Origin: Thermoanaerobaculia bacterium
GTDB taxonomy: Bacteria; Acidobacteriota; Thermoanaerobaculia; Multivoradales; J023
DNA: 64,000 nt
Direction: 5' to 3'
Assembly (NCBI GenBank): GCA_030431255.1
Contig: JAUIJL010000013.1
Location: 62,001-126,000 of the forward strand
Shown here: one piece after another, positions 54,012 through 62,392 of the stretch
How the letters are laid out: each line of letters starts with the position of its first letter
Numbering within the stretch: the stretch's first letter is position 1
Made by a program: the position numbers and the translations under genes
Notes under the pieces: generated by a model
The model's input: only the letters and a program-made list of their open reading frames with translations
Told to the model about the DNA's origin: nothing
The model's database searches: none

Positions 54012-54053
54012 TTGACTCTTGGTCTGGATCAAAATATGCTTTCCGAGCATATT
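54012..54053 (+). promoter_or_regulatory. Promoter overlapped by a palindromic operator
   Basis: TTGACT (54012-54017), 17 bases, TATGCT (54035-54040). AATATGCT (54033-54040), TTCCG, AGCATATT (54046-54053) is a perfect palindrome over the -10 region and start point, well placed for a repressor. GGTTACCCTC and GGTAACCCTC lie on each side. Confidence 0.6.
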
Positions 54054-54083
54054 GAAGGTAACCCTCCCGTCGAAAGGAACATC

Positions 54084-54653
54084 ATGCGCAGCTCTCTCAT
54101 CTTCTGGGCGATCATAGCGATCGGCTTGCTCAGCCCCTATGCCCTCCAGGCAGCCGACATCACCGACATCACCGTCGAGGTCACCACGGACCGCACCCAC
54201 TACCCTAGCGGTGAGCCGGTTTCGGTTACGGTCACTCAATGCAATCCCACCGATGAGACGGTCACCCAGGTCTACGGCTGCCCGTGCTGCCACGACGAGC
54301 TCTACTTCCTCGACCAGGACGACAATCAGGCCGTCACTTGCAACGGAGGATGTATTTCTGTAGTCGTCACGGAAACTTGGGATCCGGGTGAATGCAAGTC
54401 CGACACCTTCATCTGGACGCAGACACAACCTTATTGCGACTACGGTGAGCAGATTCCCGACGGGCGTTATCGAGCGCAGCACGTCTTCCAATTCACCAAC
54501 CAGCTGGGTTACGAGCTGATCACCGAAAGCCCCGAATTCATCATCGGCAGCGGTGCGATCGGAGTGCCGTCCCTTTCCCGAATCGGCATCGCCTCATGGG
54601 TCGCCCTCTTGCTTCTGGCCGCATGCTTCCACCTGCGGCGTTCTCGGGGCTAG
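54084..54653 (+). CDS. Cys-rich secreted protein with C-terminal sorting-like tail
   Basis: A 189-residue exported protein. The signal peptide ends at PYALQAADI. The domain has a beta pattern like BsuPI-type or invasin-like proteins (DRTHYPSGEPVSVTVTQCNP) and many cysteines in pairs (YGCPCCHDE, CNGGC, GECKSD, PYCDYG), which suggest disulfides or metal binding. The C-terminus (VPSLSRIGIASWVALLLLAA, then RRSRG) has the same layout as the IPTL-CTERM tail of the P-domain protein. AAAGGA precedes the ATG at 54084; an earlier ATG would start inside the operator. The function is unknown. Confidence 0.8.
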   Translation: MRSSLIFWAIIAIGLLSPYALQAADITDITVEVTTDRTHYPSGEPVSVTVTQCNPTDETVTQVYGCPCCHDELYFLDQDDNQAVTCNGGCISVVVTETWDPGECKSDTFIWTQTQPYCDYGEQIPDGRYRAQHVFQFTNQLGYELITESPEFIIGSGAIGVPSLSRIGIASWVALLLLAACFHLRRSRG

Positions 54654-54673
54654 CGCAGCTCGATCATCGCTGC

Positions 54674-57112
54674 TCAATCCGGTCGCAGGACCTCGGCCGG
54701 CGGGGTTCGCGACATCCTCCAAGCCGGCAGAGCGCACGCCAACAGGGCCACGAGGGTCAGAAGCACCGTGCCGAGGCCAAAGGTTAGCGGATCGCCGACG
54801 TCGACCCCGTAAACCAACGCCTCCAAGGTCCGACGCAGGATGAAGCTGCCGAAGAGCCCCACAGCAACACCGACTCCCACCAACGACAATCCCTGGGAGA
54901 TCACCAGCCGCACCACGTCGCTTCGCTTCGCCCCCAGGGCGATGCGGATGCCCATCTCTTGTTTCCTCAACAAGGATAGATACGACACCACGCCGTAGAT
55001 GCCGATCGCCGCCAAGACCAGGGCCAAGACCGCGAAACAAGCCACCAAACCCATGATGAATCGACGCTGAGCCACGGCGCCGGCCAAATGCTGCTCCAAG
55101 CTTTGGATTTGCGCCACGGGCAGGCCGGGATCCAATCGCCAAACCGCGTCTTTGGCGGAGCTGACCAAGGCTCCAGGCTGCCCTTGCCCGCGCACCACCA
55201 CATGCATGGAGCGATAGGCGAATTGGCGATGGGGGAAGTACATGGCGGGCTCCACACGACCTTCGAGGGAAGTGTTCTTGACGTCGCCCACGATGCCCAC
55301 GATCTCCACTTCCAACGACTCGGTGATCACCCGTCCCAGGGGACCGAATTGCCTGCCTTGACCGGTGACTTTCAGGCCCACGGGATCTTCGCCCGGCCAA
55401 TAGCGATTGGCGGTCGCCCGATTGATCAACACCACGCCGGGTTTGTCGGCGGTATCGAAATCCTCGAAACCCCGTCCTCGCTCGAGCGGAATGCCCATGA
55501 CTCGAAAGTAGTCGGGGGAGACCGTGTGGTACTGAACCTCGGGCCGTTCGAGCTCCGTGGTCGCCTCCCTGCCGGCGATGACGAAATCCACCCGCCACCC
55601 CGGCTCCAAGGGTAGAAACCCCGTGATCGCCGCGTCCTGGATTCCCGGTGCAGCCATCAGCTCGTCCAGCAGACGGTCGTAGAACGACACCACGTCGGTC
55701 CAATCCGCGTAGCTCGCCCGGGGCACTTGCAGATTGAAGGCCAAAGAGCGCTCGGCGCGAAATCCCGGGCTTTCCGCCAGCAATCGATCGAAGCTGCGGA
55801 CCAACAGCCCGGCCCCGGCGAGCAACGCCATGGCCAGCGCCACCTCACCGACGACCAGAGCCGAACGCAGACGTCGACCGGTCATCCCGGTGGTCTGCCC
55901 TCGGCTGCCGTCTTTCAGGGATTCCGTGAATTCGGCTCGTGTAGCCTGCCAGGCCGGGGCCAGGCCGAAGAGCAAGCCCGCGGCGAGAGCCACCGCCATG
56001 GACACCAAAAATAGCCCCATGTCGAGCTGGATCTCGTCCAGCCTCGGCACATCCGGTGGGGCCATGGCTACCAGGGCCTTGATACCGACCACCGCCACCG
56101 CCAGCCCCAAAAGCCCTCCGACGCCGCCCAAAAGCAGGCTTTCGGTCAAGAATTGCCGGGTCAACCGCGCTCCCGACGCGCCCAAGGCACCCCGCACCGC
56201 CACCTCCCGCGAGCGCGCCGCTCCTTGGGCGAGCAGCAGATTCGCCACGTTGGCACAGGCGATCAGCAAGACGAACGCGGCGGCGGCGAGCAAAAGGTTG
56301 AGCGCTGGACGGATCTCGCCCACCAGATCGTCTTGAAGGGTGGACACCGTGGCGGTCCAGCCCTCGTTGGTGCCCGCAAAATCGGTGGCGAACGTGTCGT
56401 AGAAACGCCGCACCTCGGCGCCGGCTTGGTCCACGGTGACACCGTTCTTCAACCGGCCCACGGTTCCGAAGAAGCGCGCGCCTCGGGAATGCTGATGGGG
56501 ATCCCAGCCCAAGGGTAGCCAAAGCTCCGTCTCGTCCGGAAAATCGAATCCCGCCGGCATCACACCCACGACCTCGTAGGACCTGCCGTCCAGCTCTACC
56601 GTCCCACCCACCGCGTCGTCCCGGCCGCCGAATCGGCTCTGCCACAAGCCGTAGCCGAGCACCGCGATGCTCGGCGCACCGGAGACGTCCTCACCGTCGA
56701 CGAAGGTCCTGCCGCGGACAGGCTCCACCCCGAGCACATCGAAAAATTCGTCGGTGGCGTTGACGGCACGAACCCGATAGGGCTCGCCTTGCCCGGACGT
56801 CAGATTGAGATCGGGTCGCCACCAACCCGCCAGCTCCTCAAAGGACTCCGCCCGATCGAAGAGATCCGCGAAGGCCACCGGAGATAGACGGCTCTTCTCA
56901 ATGGCCTTGCCCTCATTTTTCGCCCATAGGCGAACCACTCGGTCCGGATCGGGGTAGTCGAGCGGTCGGAGCAGCATGGTCTCGAATACCGAAAGAATCG
57001 CGGTGTTCGCTCCAACCCCGAGAGCTAGGGCTAAAAGCGCTGCAATGGTGTAGCGACGACGGTGCAGAAGCACCCGAACGGCGAATCGTAGATCCCGCAT
57101 GAGGGTCGACAT
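54674..57112 (-). CDS. ADOP-type ABC permease, second copy
   Basis: An 812-residue duplicated MacB/FtsX permease of the same family as the one at 6.3-8.8 kb but clearly diverged. The start LRFAVRVLLHRRRYTIAALL is followed by LALGVGANTAILSVFETML; central FtsX block LLIACANVANLLLAQGAARS; C-terminal block YGVVSYLSLLRKQEMGIRIA. Two periplasmic domains separate them. No ATPase is adjacent. GGAG lies seven bases before the ATG. Two such genes within 64 kb support an acidobacterial host. The substrate is not known. Confidence 0.9.
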   Translation of the reverse strand: MSTLMRDLRFAVRVLLHRRRYTIAALLALALGVGANTAILSVFETMLLRPLDYPDPDRVVRLWAKNEGKAIEKSRLSPVAFADLFDRAESFEELAGWWRPDLNLTSGQGEPYRVRAVNATDEFFDVLGVEPVRGRTFVDGEDVSGAPSIAVLGYGLWQSRFGGRDDAVGGTVELDGRSYEVVGVMPAGFDFPDETELWLPLGWDPHQHSRGARFFGTVGRLKNGVTVDQAGAEVRRFYDTFATDFAGTNEGWTATVSTLQDDLVGEIRPALNLLLAAAAFVLLIACANVANLLLAQGAARSREVAVRGALGASGARLTRQFLTESLLLGGVGGLLGLAVAVVGIKALVAMAPPDVPRLDEIQLDMGLFLVSMAVALAAGLLFGLAPAWQATRAEFTESLKDGSRGQTTGMTGRRLRSALVVGEVALAMALLAGAGLLVRSFDRLLAESPGFRAERSLAFNLQVPRASYADWTDVVSFYDRLLDELMAAPGIQDAAITGFLPLEPGWRVDFVIAGREATTELERPEVQYHTVSPDYFRVMGIPLERGRGFEDFDTADKPGVVLINRATANRYWPGEDPVGLKVTGQGRQFGPLGRVITESLEVEIVGIVGDVKNTSLEGRVEPAMYFPHRQFAYRSMHVVVRGQGQPGALVSSAKDAVWRLDPGLPVAQIQSLEQHLAGAVAQRRFIMGLVACFAVLALVLAAIGIYGVVSYLSLLRKQEMGIRIALGAKRSDVVRLVISQGLSLVGVGVAVGLFGSFILRRTLEALVYGVDVGDPLTFGLGTVLLTLVALLACALPAWRMSRTPPAEVLRPD

Positions 57113-57331
57113 GGATTTTCTCCGGATTTCAAATTCCGTCAGCGAAAAGGTCGGAATGAGCTACGAAATCCTCGATCAAAAGTTCGAGCCCCTTTCGAGA
57201 GCATTGCCCGTGTGAGATGCCGGCCGCTCGCACCGCCCTCAAGGGCAATCGTCACCCTTTGAGCCGAAAAACCACGGTGTGGGCTAGAATTCCCTCCTTG
57301 AGAATTAGAAACGAGCCCCACAGGAGTGCCG

Positions 57332-57988
57332 ATGAATAGATCCACGATCCGGGTTACCCAGCCGAGCCCACACCTGCAATCGTCGTCCACTGGGACCTCG
57401 CTCACGGTCATGCTCTGTCTGATCCTCGGGCTGGTGATGACCGGTCTGCCCGCCTCGGCGACCGGTTTGCCCGCTTCGGCGACCGATTTGCCCGCTTCGG
57501 CGGAAAGCGGCCCCGCGGAGGCCTCGTCGACCGTCACGGAAGGGGTCGCGGAAGAGACCGCGGAAGACATACCGAAAACCGCCACCGAGGACGAGCAGAC
57601 CCCGACGGCTTCGGCCGACGAGCAGACCCCGACGGCTTCGGCCGACGAGCCGGCCGCCACCGGCTCCGGCTTGTGGATTTTCATCGACCCCGATACCGGC
57701 CGACAGGTGGCCCAGCCGACCCCGGAGCAACGCATGCGGCTGCGCAAATTCGCAACCCAGCTGAATAAATCGGATCAAGGGCTGGAGCCCTTCGAGCTCG
57801 AGGGCGGTGGCCAGGGCGTACGGCTGAACGGCCGTTTTCAACACGCCGTGATCGCCACCGTGGGTCCCGACGGCACCATCGGCTTCCAGTGCACGGATCA
57901 ATCTCACGACCACCCCCAAAGCCCGCTCCATACCGCGGAAGAATCAGCCACCACGGTCGAAGCGACCGAAGCCGCGCCGGAGCAATAG
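57332..57988 (+). CDS. Secreted repeat-bearing protein upstream of the metallopeptidase
   Basis: A 218-residue exported protein that I do not recognise. A hydrophobic signal (SLTVMLCLILGLVMTGLPAS) runs into two low-complexity blocks encoded by tandem repeats: three 21-base units giving LPASAT and two 27-base units giving DEQTPTASA. A more ordered C-terminal part follows (GLWIFIDPDTGRQVAQPTPE, then GVRLNGRFQHAVIATVGPDG). AGGAG precedes the ATG. The stop is three bases before the next start, so it is co-transcribed and probably co-translated with the peptidase. It may be a partner, inhibitor or substrate of that enzyme. Confidence 0.75.
   Translation: MNRSTIRVTQPSPHLQSSSTGTSLTVMLCLILGLVMTGLPASATGLPASATDLPASAESGPAEASSTVTEGVAEETAEDIPKTATEDEQTPTASADEQTPTASADEPAATGSGLWIFIDPDTGRQVAQPTPEQRMRLRKFATQLNKSDQGLEPFELEGGGQGVRLNGRFQHAVIATVGPDGTIGFQCTDQSHDHPQSPLHTAEESATTVEATEAAPEQ
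57440..57643. repeat. In-frame tandem repeats (21 and 27 bases)
   Basis: Three near-identical 21-base units (57440-57502) and two identical 27-base units (57590-57643). Both periods are multiples of three, so changes in copy number keep the reading frame. Confidence 0.9.
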
Positions 57989-57991
57989 CCC

Positions 57992-60103
57992 ATGACGCTT
58001 CTTCTTGAGCACCTCGCCCCGAAAGCCGCCAAAAACCGGCTGATGGTTGCCACCTGTTTGTCCTGCTTGTGGCTCTCCGGTCCCCTCGCCGCGGTGACCG
58101 TCACCGGAACCCTCGGCGTTGACCAGAGCTCTTTGGCCGGAACCGACGGCCAGGGTCGGGTCTTGCTCTACGCGCCGAATCCCGTGGAGCCTGGCTCGTC
58201 CATCTCCCATTGGGACGTCTCCGCTTCGCCGGACTTGCTGATGGAGCCCAGCTCCAGCAACGGCCTGACCTTTGGGGCCTTGGACCTGACCCGTCGACAA
58301 ATGCTCGACATCGGTTGGCAGGGCGGCAGCTCCAACATCGTCATCCGGATCAAGGATGCCGCCGGCCAAGGCTTCAACGACCCGAGCCTTGGCCCCCAGC
58401 GGGTTCAGGCCATCGAATTTGCCGCCGATATTTGGGAGCGCAACTTACGTTCCAACGTCACCCTCAATGTGGAAGTGTCCTTTTCCAACCTCGATTGTGG
58501 CGACGGCAGCGGCGTCTTGGCCCAGGCCGGCCCGCAGTTTATTTTCGAGAGCTTCGCCGGCGCCCCCGTCGGCGGAACTTGGTATCCGGGGGCCTTGGCA
58601 GAGGCCTTGAGTGGCCAAAACCTAAGTCTCCAAGACAGCCCCGACGCCAATGCCGGCGAGCTGTCACTGACCTTCAACAGCCGCATCGACCAAGCCTGTT
58701 TGGGCTCCGGCACCCGCTACTACTACGGCCTCAACGGCAACGGCGGGTCCAACACCATCAACTTCGTGATGGTGGCGTTGCATGAGATGGGCCACGGTCT
58801 GGGGTTCACCAGCCTGGTGAACGAGTCCACCGGCAGCCAATTTTTGAATCGGCCCGACATCTTCAGCCGCAATATCCGGGACAACAGCACGAATTTGTTG
58901 TGGCACCAAATGAGCAACAATCAGCGCCGAATTTCCGCCGTCAACAGCGGAAATGTGGTTTGGAACGGCAGTGGCGTCACCGCCCAGGCACCGAATTTCC
59001 TCGACCCGGCGCCGTCGCTGATCATCAATCAGCCCGCCGGCCTTGCCGGTCGCATGCAAATCGCCACCGCCGAATTCGGCCCGCGCATCTCCAACCCTGG
59101 GATCACCGGCGAAATCGTGCCGGCGATCGACGGCAGCGCGGCCCCGAGCCGAGCTTGCAACACGATCGTGAACGGTGCGGAGATCGCCGGCAAGATTGCC
59201 CTCATCGATCGCGGCGACTGCACCTTCGTGGTCAAGGTTCGGAATGTCCAAAACGCCGGAGCGCGGGCGGTGATCGTCGCCAACAACCAAGCCGGCAGCC
59301 CCGTGCCCATGGGTGGTGACGACAATACGATCTCCATCCCCTCGGCGATGATCAGCTTGGGCGACGGCCAGCGCATCCGCACGGCCCTGGCGGAGCCGCC
59401 TCCCTTCGACCCGGGCACCTTCCGCCTCACCGAAAGCTCCATCAGCCGGCGCGAGGGCATCGGCAGCATCAGCATCGGCATCGAGCGCTTCAACGGCACC
59501 GACGGCGATGTCAGCGTCGACTACGCCACCGCCAACGGCACGGCCACCGCCGGCTCCGACTACACCCAAACCTCGGGCACGGTGACGTTCTTGGACGGTG
59601 AGGACGGCACCCGGACCATCACGATTCCAATTCTCGACGACGGCGCTTCGGAGGACGAGGAATCCTTCTTCTTCGCCCTCTCCAACCCCGATGGTGACGC
59701 CGACCTGGGGGATCCGCGATCGGCGGAGATCACCATCGCCGACAACGAGCCTTGCGAGCCGAGCGCCACCATCGTGTGCTTGCAGAACGGCCGCTTCCGG
59801 GTTCGGGTGGATTGGCGCAACCCTCAGAATCAACGGGGTGACGGCTCTTTGGTCACCGGCGGCACCGACGATTCCGCCCTCTTCTGGTTCTTCGAAGAGG
59901 ACAATTGGGAGTTTCTGGTGAAGGTGCTCGACGCCTGCTTTATCGCTGATCGCTATTGGGTCTTCGCCGCCGCCACCACCGACGTGGAATACACCTTGAG
60001 GGTGACGGATACGGAAACCGGTGTGACGCGTTTCTACGAGAATCCCCTCGGGGTTTCGAGTGACGCGATCACCGACACCAACGCCTTCGCCTCCTGCCCG
60101 TAG
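57992..60103 (+). CDS. Secreted metallopeptidase with PA and Calx-beta domains
   Basis: A 703-residue exported protein. After the signal peptide the N-terminal region leads into a metzincin-like catalytic domain: VALHEMGHGLGFTSLV is an HExxHxxGxxF zinc site (about residue 265). A PA (protease-associated) domain is inserted next (IAGKIALIDRGDCTFVVKVR, NVQNAGARAVIVANN). A Calx-beta domain follows (VSVDYATANGTATAGSDYTQ, SFFFALSNPDGDADLG). The C-terminus (GRFRVRVDWRNPQNQRGDGS, LVKVLDACFIADRYWVFAAA) is a module common on secreted proteins of these bacteria. It likely digests external protein. It forms an operon with the preceding repeat protein. Confidence 0.88.
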   Translation: MTLLLEHLAPKAAKNRLMVATCLSCLWLSGPLAAVTVTGTLGVDQSSLAGTDGQGRVLLYAPNPVEPGSSISHWDVSASPDLLMEPSSSNGLTFGALDLTRRQMLDIGWQGGSSNIVIRIKDAAGQGFNDPSLGPQRVQAIEFAADIWERNLRSNVTLNVEVSFSNLDCGDGSGVLAQAGPQFIFESFAGAPVGGTWYPGALAEALSGQNLSLQDSPDANAGELSLTFNSRIDQACLGSGTRYYYGLNGNGGSNTINFVMVALHEMGHGLGFTSLVNESTGSQFLNRPDIFSRNIRDNSTNLLWHQMSNNQRRISAVNSGNVVWNGSGVTAQAPNFLDPAPSLIINQPAGLAGRMQIATAEFGPRISNPGITGEIVPAIDGSAAPSRACNTIVNGAEIAGKIALIDRGDCTFVVKVRNVQNAGARAVIVANNQAGSPVPMGGDDNTISIPSAMISLGDGQRIRTALAEPPPFDPGTFRLTESSISRREGIGSISIGIERFNGTDGDVSVDYATANGTATAGSDYTQTSGTVTFLDGEDGTRTITIPILDDGASEDEESFFFALSNPDGDADLGDPRSAEITIADNEPCEPSATIVCLQNGRFRVRVDWRNPQNQRGDGSLVTGGTDDSALFWFFEEDNWEFLVKVLDACFIADRYWVFAAATTDVEYTLRVTDTETGVTRFYENPLGVSSDAITDTNAFASCP

Positions 60104-60112
60104 GAGCGAAGG

Positions 60113-61768
60113 TCAGGACCCGGACTCCTCGAGACCGAGCTCGCGCAAACGGCGGCGCAGGGCGCGTTGGGAGACCTCCAGCGCGTCCGCCAGGGCCTCC
60201 AGGCTCGGCCCCGTGCCTCGCCGGGCGGTCTCGATGTCCTCCCGCGTGAGCTCCGAAGCCTTGCGCAGGCCGGGTATTTTGTCGATCAAATCGTAGAGGG
60301 AGGATCGCGGAATACCGAGGGCCGCGGCGGCCGCCGCCGGACGAAAGCGATGGGCGCGCAGCGCCGCGACGATATCTTGCTCGCGAAAATCGGAGGGCAC
60401 ACGGGGCGACACCGGCGTTTCGAGGTCGTTAGGGGTCGGCCCGTCCTCCCGCTCTCTGCCCAGGCGGTTCTCAATCCTCGGATGCCCCAGCCGGCTCGAT
60501 GACCCGCGCTTGCCGTCCGCCGAGCGGGCGAGCAGAGTCTCCACCTCCTCAAAGCGAGTCGCCGGATCCAAATCGCGATTTGCGATCACCAATTGCCGCA
60601 CTACGTTGGCCAGCTGACGCACGTTTCCAGGCCAATGCCACCCGGCCAGACGGGCGACCAATGCGGCGGGAAGCCATGGACGATCCCGAAGCGCCAGTCG
60701 ATGGCCGAGCCCCAACGCCTCGAGCTCACGACGCAGGAAGTGGATCCAAAGGCGTCCGAAATCCTCTCGACGATCCCGAAGGGCCGGCAGGCGAATCACG
60801 AATCCGCTCAATCTATGGAGCAACGGCTCGCGGAAGCCCCCGCGATCGATGGCCAGCTCTAAGTCGGCGTCGGTGGCCGCGACGACACGGGTATCGACCC
60901 GCCGCGAGCGACCACCGCCCACGGGCAAGATCTCCCCCGTTTCCAATGCGCGGAGCAAGAGGGCCTGGATCTCCGTGGGTGTTTCACCGATTTCGTCGAG
61001 AAAGAGGGTGCCACCATCGGCTTGGGCAAAGAGACCTTCCCGCCGTCGCTCAGCGCCGGTATAGGCCCCGCGCTCACTGCCGAAGAGCTCCGCCGCCGCC
61101 AGGCTCGGCGGCAAGGCCGCCATGTTGATCGCCACATAAGCCCGCGCGCTTCGCGGCCCATGATCGTGAATCGCTCGAGCCACCAGCTCCTTGCCCGTGC
61201 CCGACTCCCCGCGCAACAGAATCGAAATGCTCAAATCGGCGGTTTGCACGATATCCCGTCGCAAGCGGATCATGGCCGGGCTTTCGCCCACCAAACCGAA
61301 GCGCGGGGTGGTCGTGTCGACCACTGGATCGAGCAGGTGCAGCAGGAGCACCACCCGCCCTCCGAGCATCCATACCGATCCCCGTTCCAAGGACTCGAAA
61401 GGAATCGTCAGCGAGCCCTCCACGGGCAAGCCGTCGACCTCCACGTGGGTGCGGCTGCCCTCTAGGTCGATGGTCAGCCCGCCGCCGATCCTGCGCAACA
61501 CGATCGGGGTGCGGCTGAGGCGAGCTTCGTTCAGGGGTCGGCTGTGATCGGCGCCGACGGCGGCAAAGTCGGGGGTGAAACGAGAGAGGCCCGCACCCCG
61601 GGCGGAGTCGAGACCTTCGAGCACGGCTCGCTCGCCCACGCGCTCGACCTTCGGGTGGTACATCACGGTGAAACCCGGAACCCGGAGATCCGAAGCTTCG
61701 GCCCAAGACTCACCCCCTTGGGTCCACGCCTGGGTCGTCCCGTCGGGCTCCGGTGGTCGGTAGGTCAT
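60113..61768 (-). CDS. Sigma-54-dependent activator with FHA-like sensor and Fis-type HTH
   Basis: A 551-residue regulator. The N-terminal 150 residues form an FHA-like domain (LNEARLSRTPIVLRRIGG, THVEVDGLPVEGSL). The central AAA+ domain has Walker A RGESGTGKELVARAIH, the sigma-54 contact loop ERGAYTGAERR (GAFTGA variant), Walker B GGTLFLDEIGE and the C-terminal WHWPGNVRQL. The C-terminus contains two helix-turn-helix-like segments, a Fis-type one (AAAAAALGIPRSSLYDLID) and a second ending the protein (LADALEVSQRALRRRLRELG). FHA input suggests control by a Thr kinase. It is divergent from a consensus sigma-54 promoter that it probably activates. ATG at 61768; no clear ribosome site. Confidence 0.92.
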   Translation of the reverse strand: MTYRPPEPDGTTQAWTQGGESWAEASDLRVPGFTVMYHPKVERVGERAVLEGLDSARGAGLSRFTPDFAAVGADHSRPLNEARLSRTPIVLRRIGGGLTIDLEGSRTHVEVDGLPVEGSLTIPFESLERGSVWMLGGRVVLLLHLLDPVVDTTTPRFGLVGESPAMIRLRRDIVQTADLSISILLRGESGTGKELVARAIHDHGPRSARAYVAINMAALPPSLAAAELFGSERGAYTGAERRREGLFAQADGGTLFLDEIGETPTEIQALLLRALETGEILPVGGGRSRRVDTRVVAATDADLELAIDRGGFREPLLHRLSGFVIRLPALRDRREDFGRLWIHFLRRELEALGLGHRLALRDRPWLPAALVARLAGWHWPGNVRQLANVVRQLVIANRDLDPATRFEEVETLLARSADGKRGSSSRLGHPRIENRLGREREDGPTPNDLETPVSPRVPSDFREQDIVAALRAHRFRPAAAAAALGIPRSSLYDLIDKIPGLRKASELTREDIETARRGTGPSLEALADALEVSQRALRRRLRELGLEESGS

Positions 61769-61807
61769 CGCCAAATTTTACACGGCTGATTCGCCATGGC
61801 CCACCCG

Positions 61808-61857
61808 AGACCGACGCCCTTCGACGGAGACCGACGGACATCGACGCACATCGACTC
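61808..61857. promoter_or_regulatory. Ten-base-phased repeats, possible activator sites
   Basis: Five successive 10-base units end in CGAC: GAGACCGACG, CCCTTCGACG, GAGACCGACG, GACATCGACG, CACATCGACT. They are phased with the helix and lie about 65-115 bases before the -24 element, the usual place for enhancer-binding proteins. Confidence 0.55.
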
Positions 61858-61919
61858 TCGATGCCCGGGCGGCTCACCGAAAGCCCTTTATTTAAAGGCT
61901 TTTTGCTTCTCTAACAAGC

Positions 61920-61935
61920 CGGCACGCGGGTTGCT
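61920..61935 (+). promoter_or_regulatory. Sigma-54 (-24/-12) promoter
   Basis: CGGCACGCGGGTTGCT matches TGGCACG-N4-TTGCW at all but the first base, with GG and GC exactly 12 apart. The leader to the next ATG would be about 50 bases. Confidence 0.85.
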
Positions 61936-61995
61936 CTTAGAAGACGATGTTCACAAACACTTTTCATCCTGTCCGTCAAAGCAAGGAGATCCATC

Positions 61996-62304
61996 ATGGA
62001 AAAGCTCAACATCGTTCGCGGCAACGTCGACTCGGACGGCAACATCACCGCCGGTAGCGGGTTCGAGGTGGTCAAAGACGGTAGCGGCATCTACACTGTC
62101 ATTCTCAGAGACACCAAATTTTCGGGCACGCCGACCATCGTCGCCACGGCGATTTCCGACAGCGCGGAAGACGATAGGACGCGCATTAATTGCGTGGTGC
62201 GCCGAACGGGTCTGAAGAACGACGCCTTTGTCGTCGTCACCGGTGACGACGACGGAGACCGCAAGAGCAAAGACTTCGGCTTCATCGCCGTCGGCCCCGC
62301 CTGA
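61996..62304 (+). CDS. Small beta-rich protein under sigma-54 control
   Basis: A 102-residue protein that I cannot assign. No signal peptide is present. The pattern NIVRGNVDSDGNITAGSGFE, VVKDGSGIYTVILRDTKFSG, TPTIVATAISD resembles the beta-sandwich repeats at the end of phage tail fibres and H-type lectin-like or collagen-tail proteins. The C-terminal half is acidic (VVTGDDDGDRKSKDFGFIAV). AAGGAG lies before the ATG. It is the first gene after the sigma-54 promoter, so it should be expressed only when the FHA activator is on. It may be an exported structural or adhesive unit that uses a non-Sec route. Confidence 0.8.
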   Translation: MEKLNIVRGNVDSDGNITAGSGFEVVKDGSGIYTVILRDTKFSGTPTIVATAISDSAEDDRTRINCVVRRTGLKNDAFVVVTGDDDGDRKSKDFGFIAVGPA

Positions 62305-62392
62305 CCATAGCGAATCGATCGTCGAGCTGGGCGAGCGGTGGGGTCACCGCTCGCTCATCTTTTCTTGGTAGACCGTCGAAAGGAGCCGAACC

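Noticed and set aside
58664-59833. Minus-strand open frame opposite the PA/Calx-beta peptidase
   Set aside because: Shadow of a gene with a clear zinc site and domain order.
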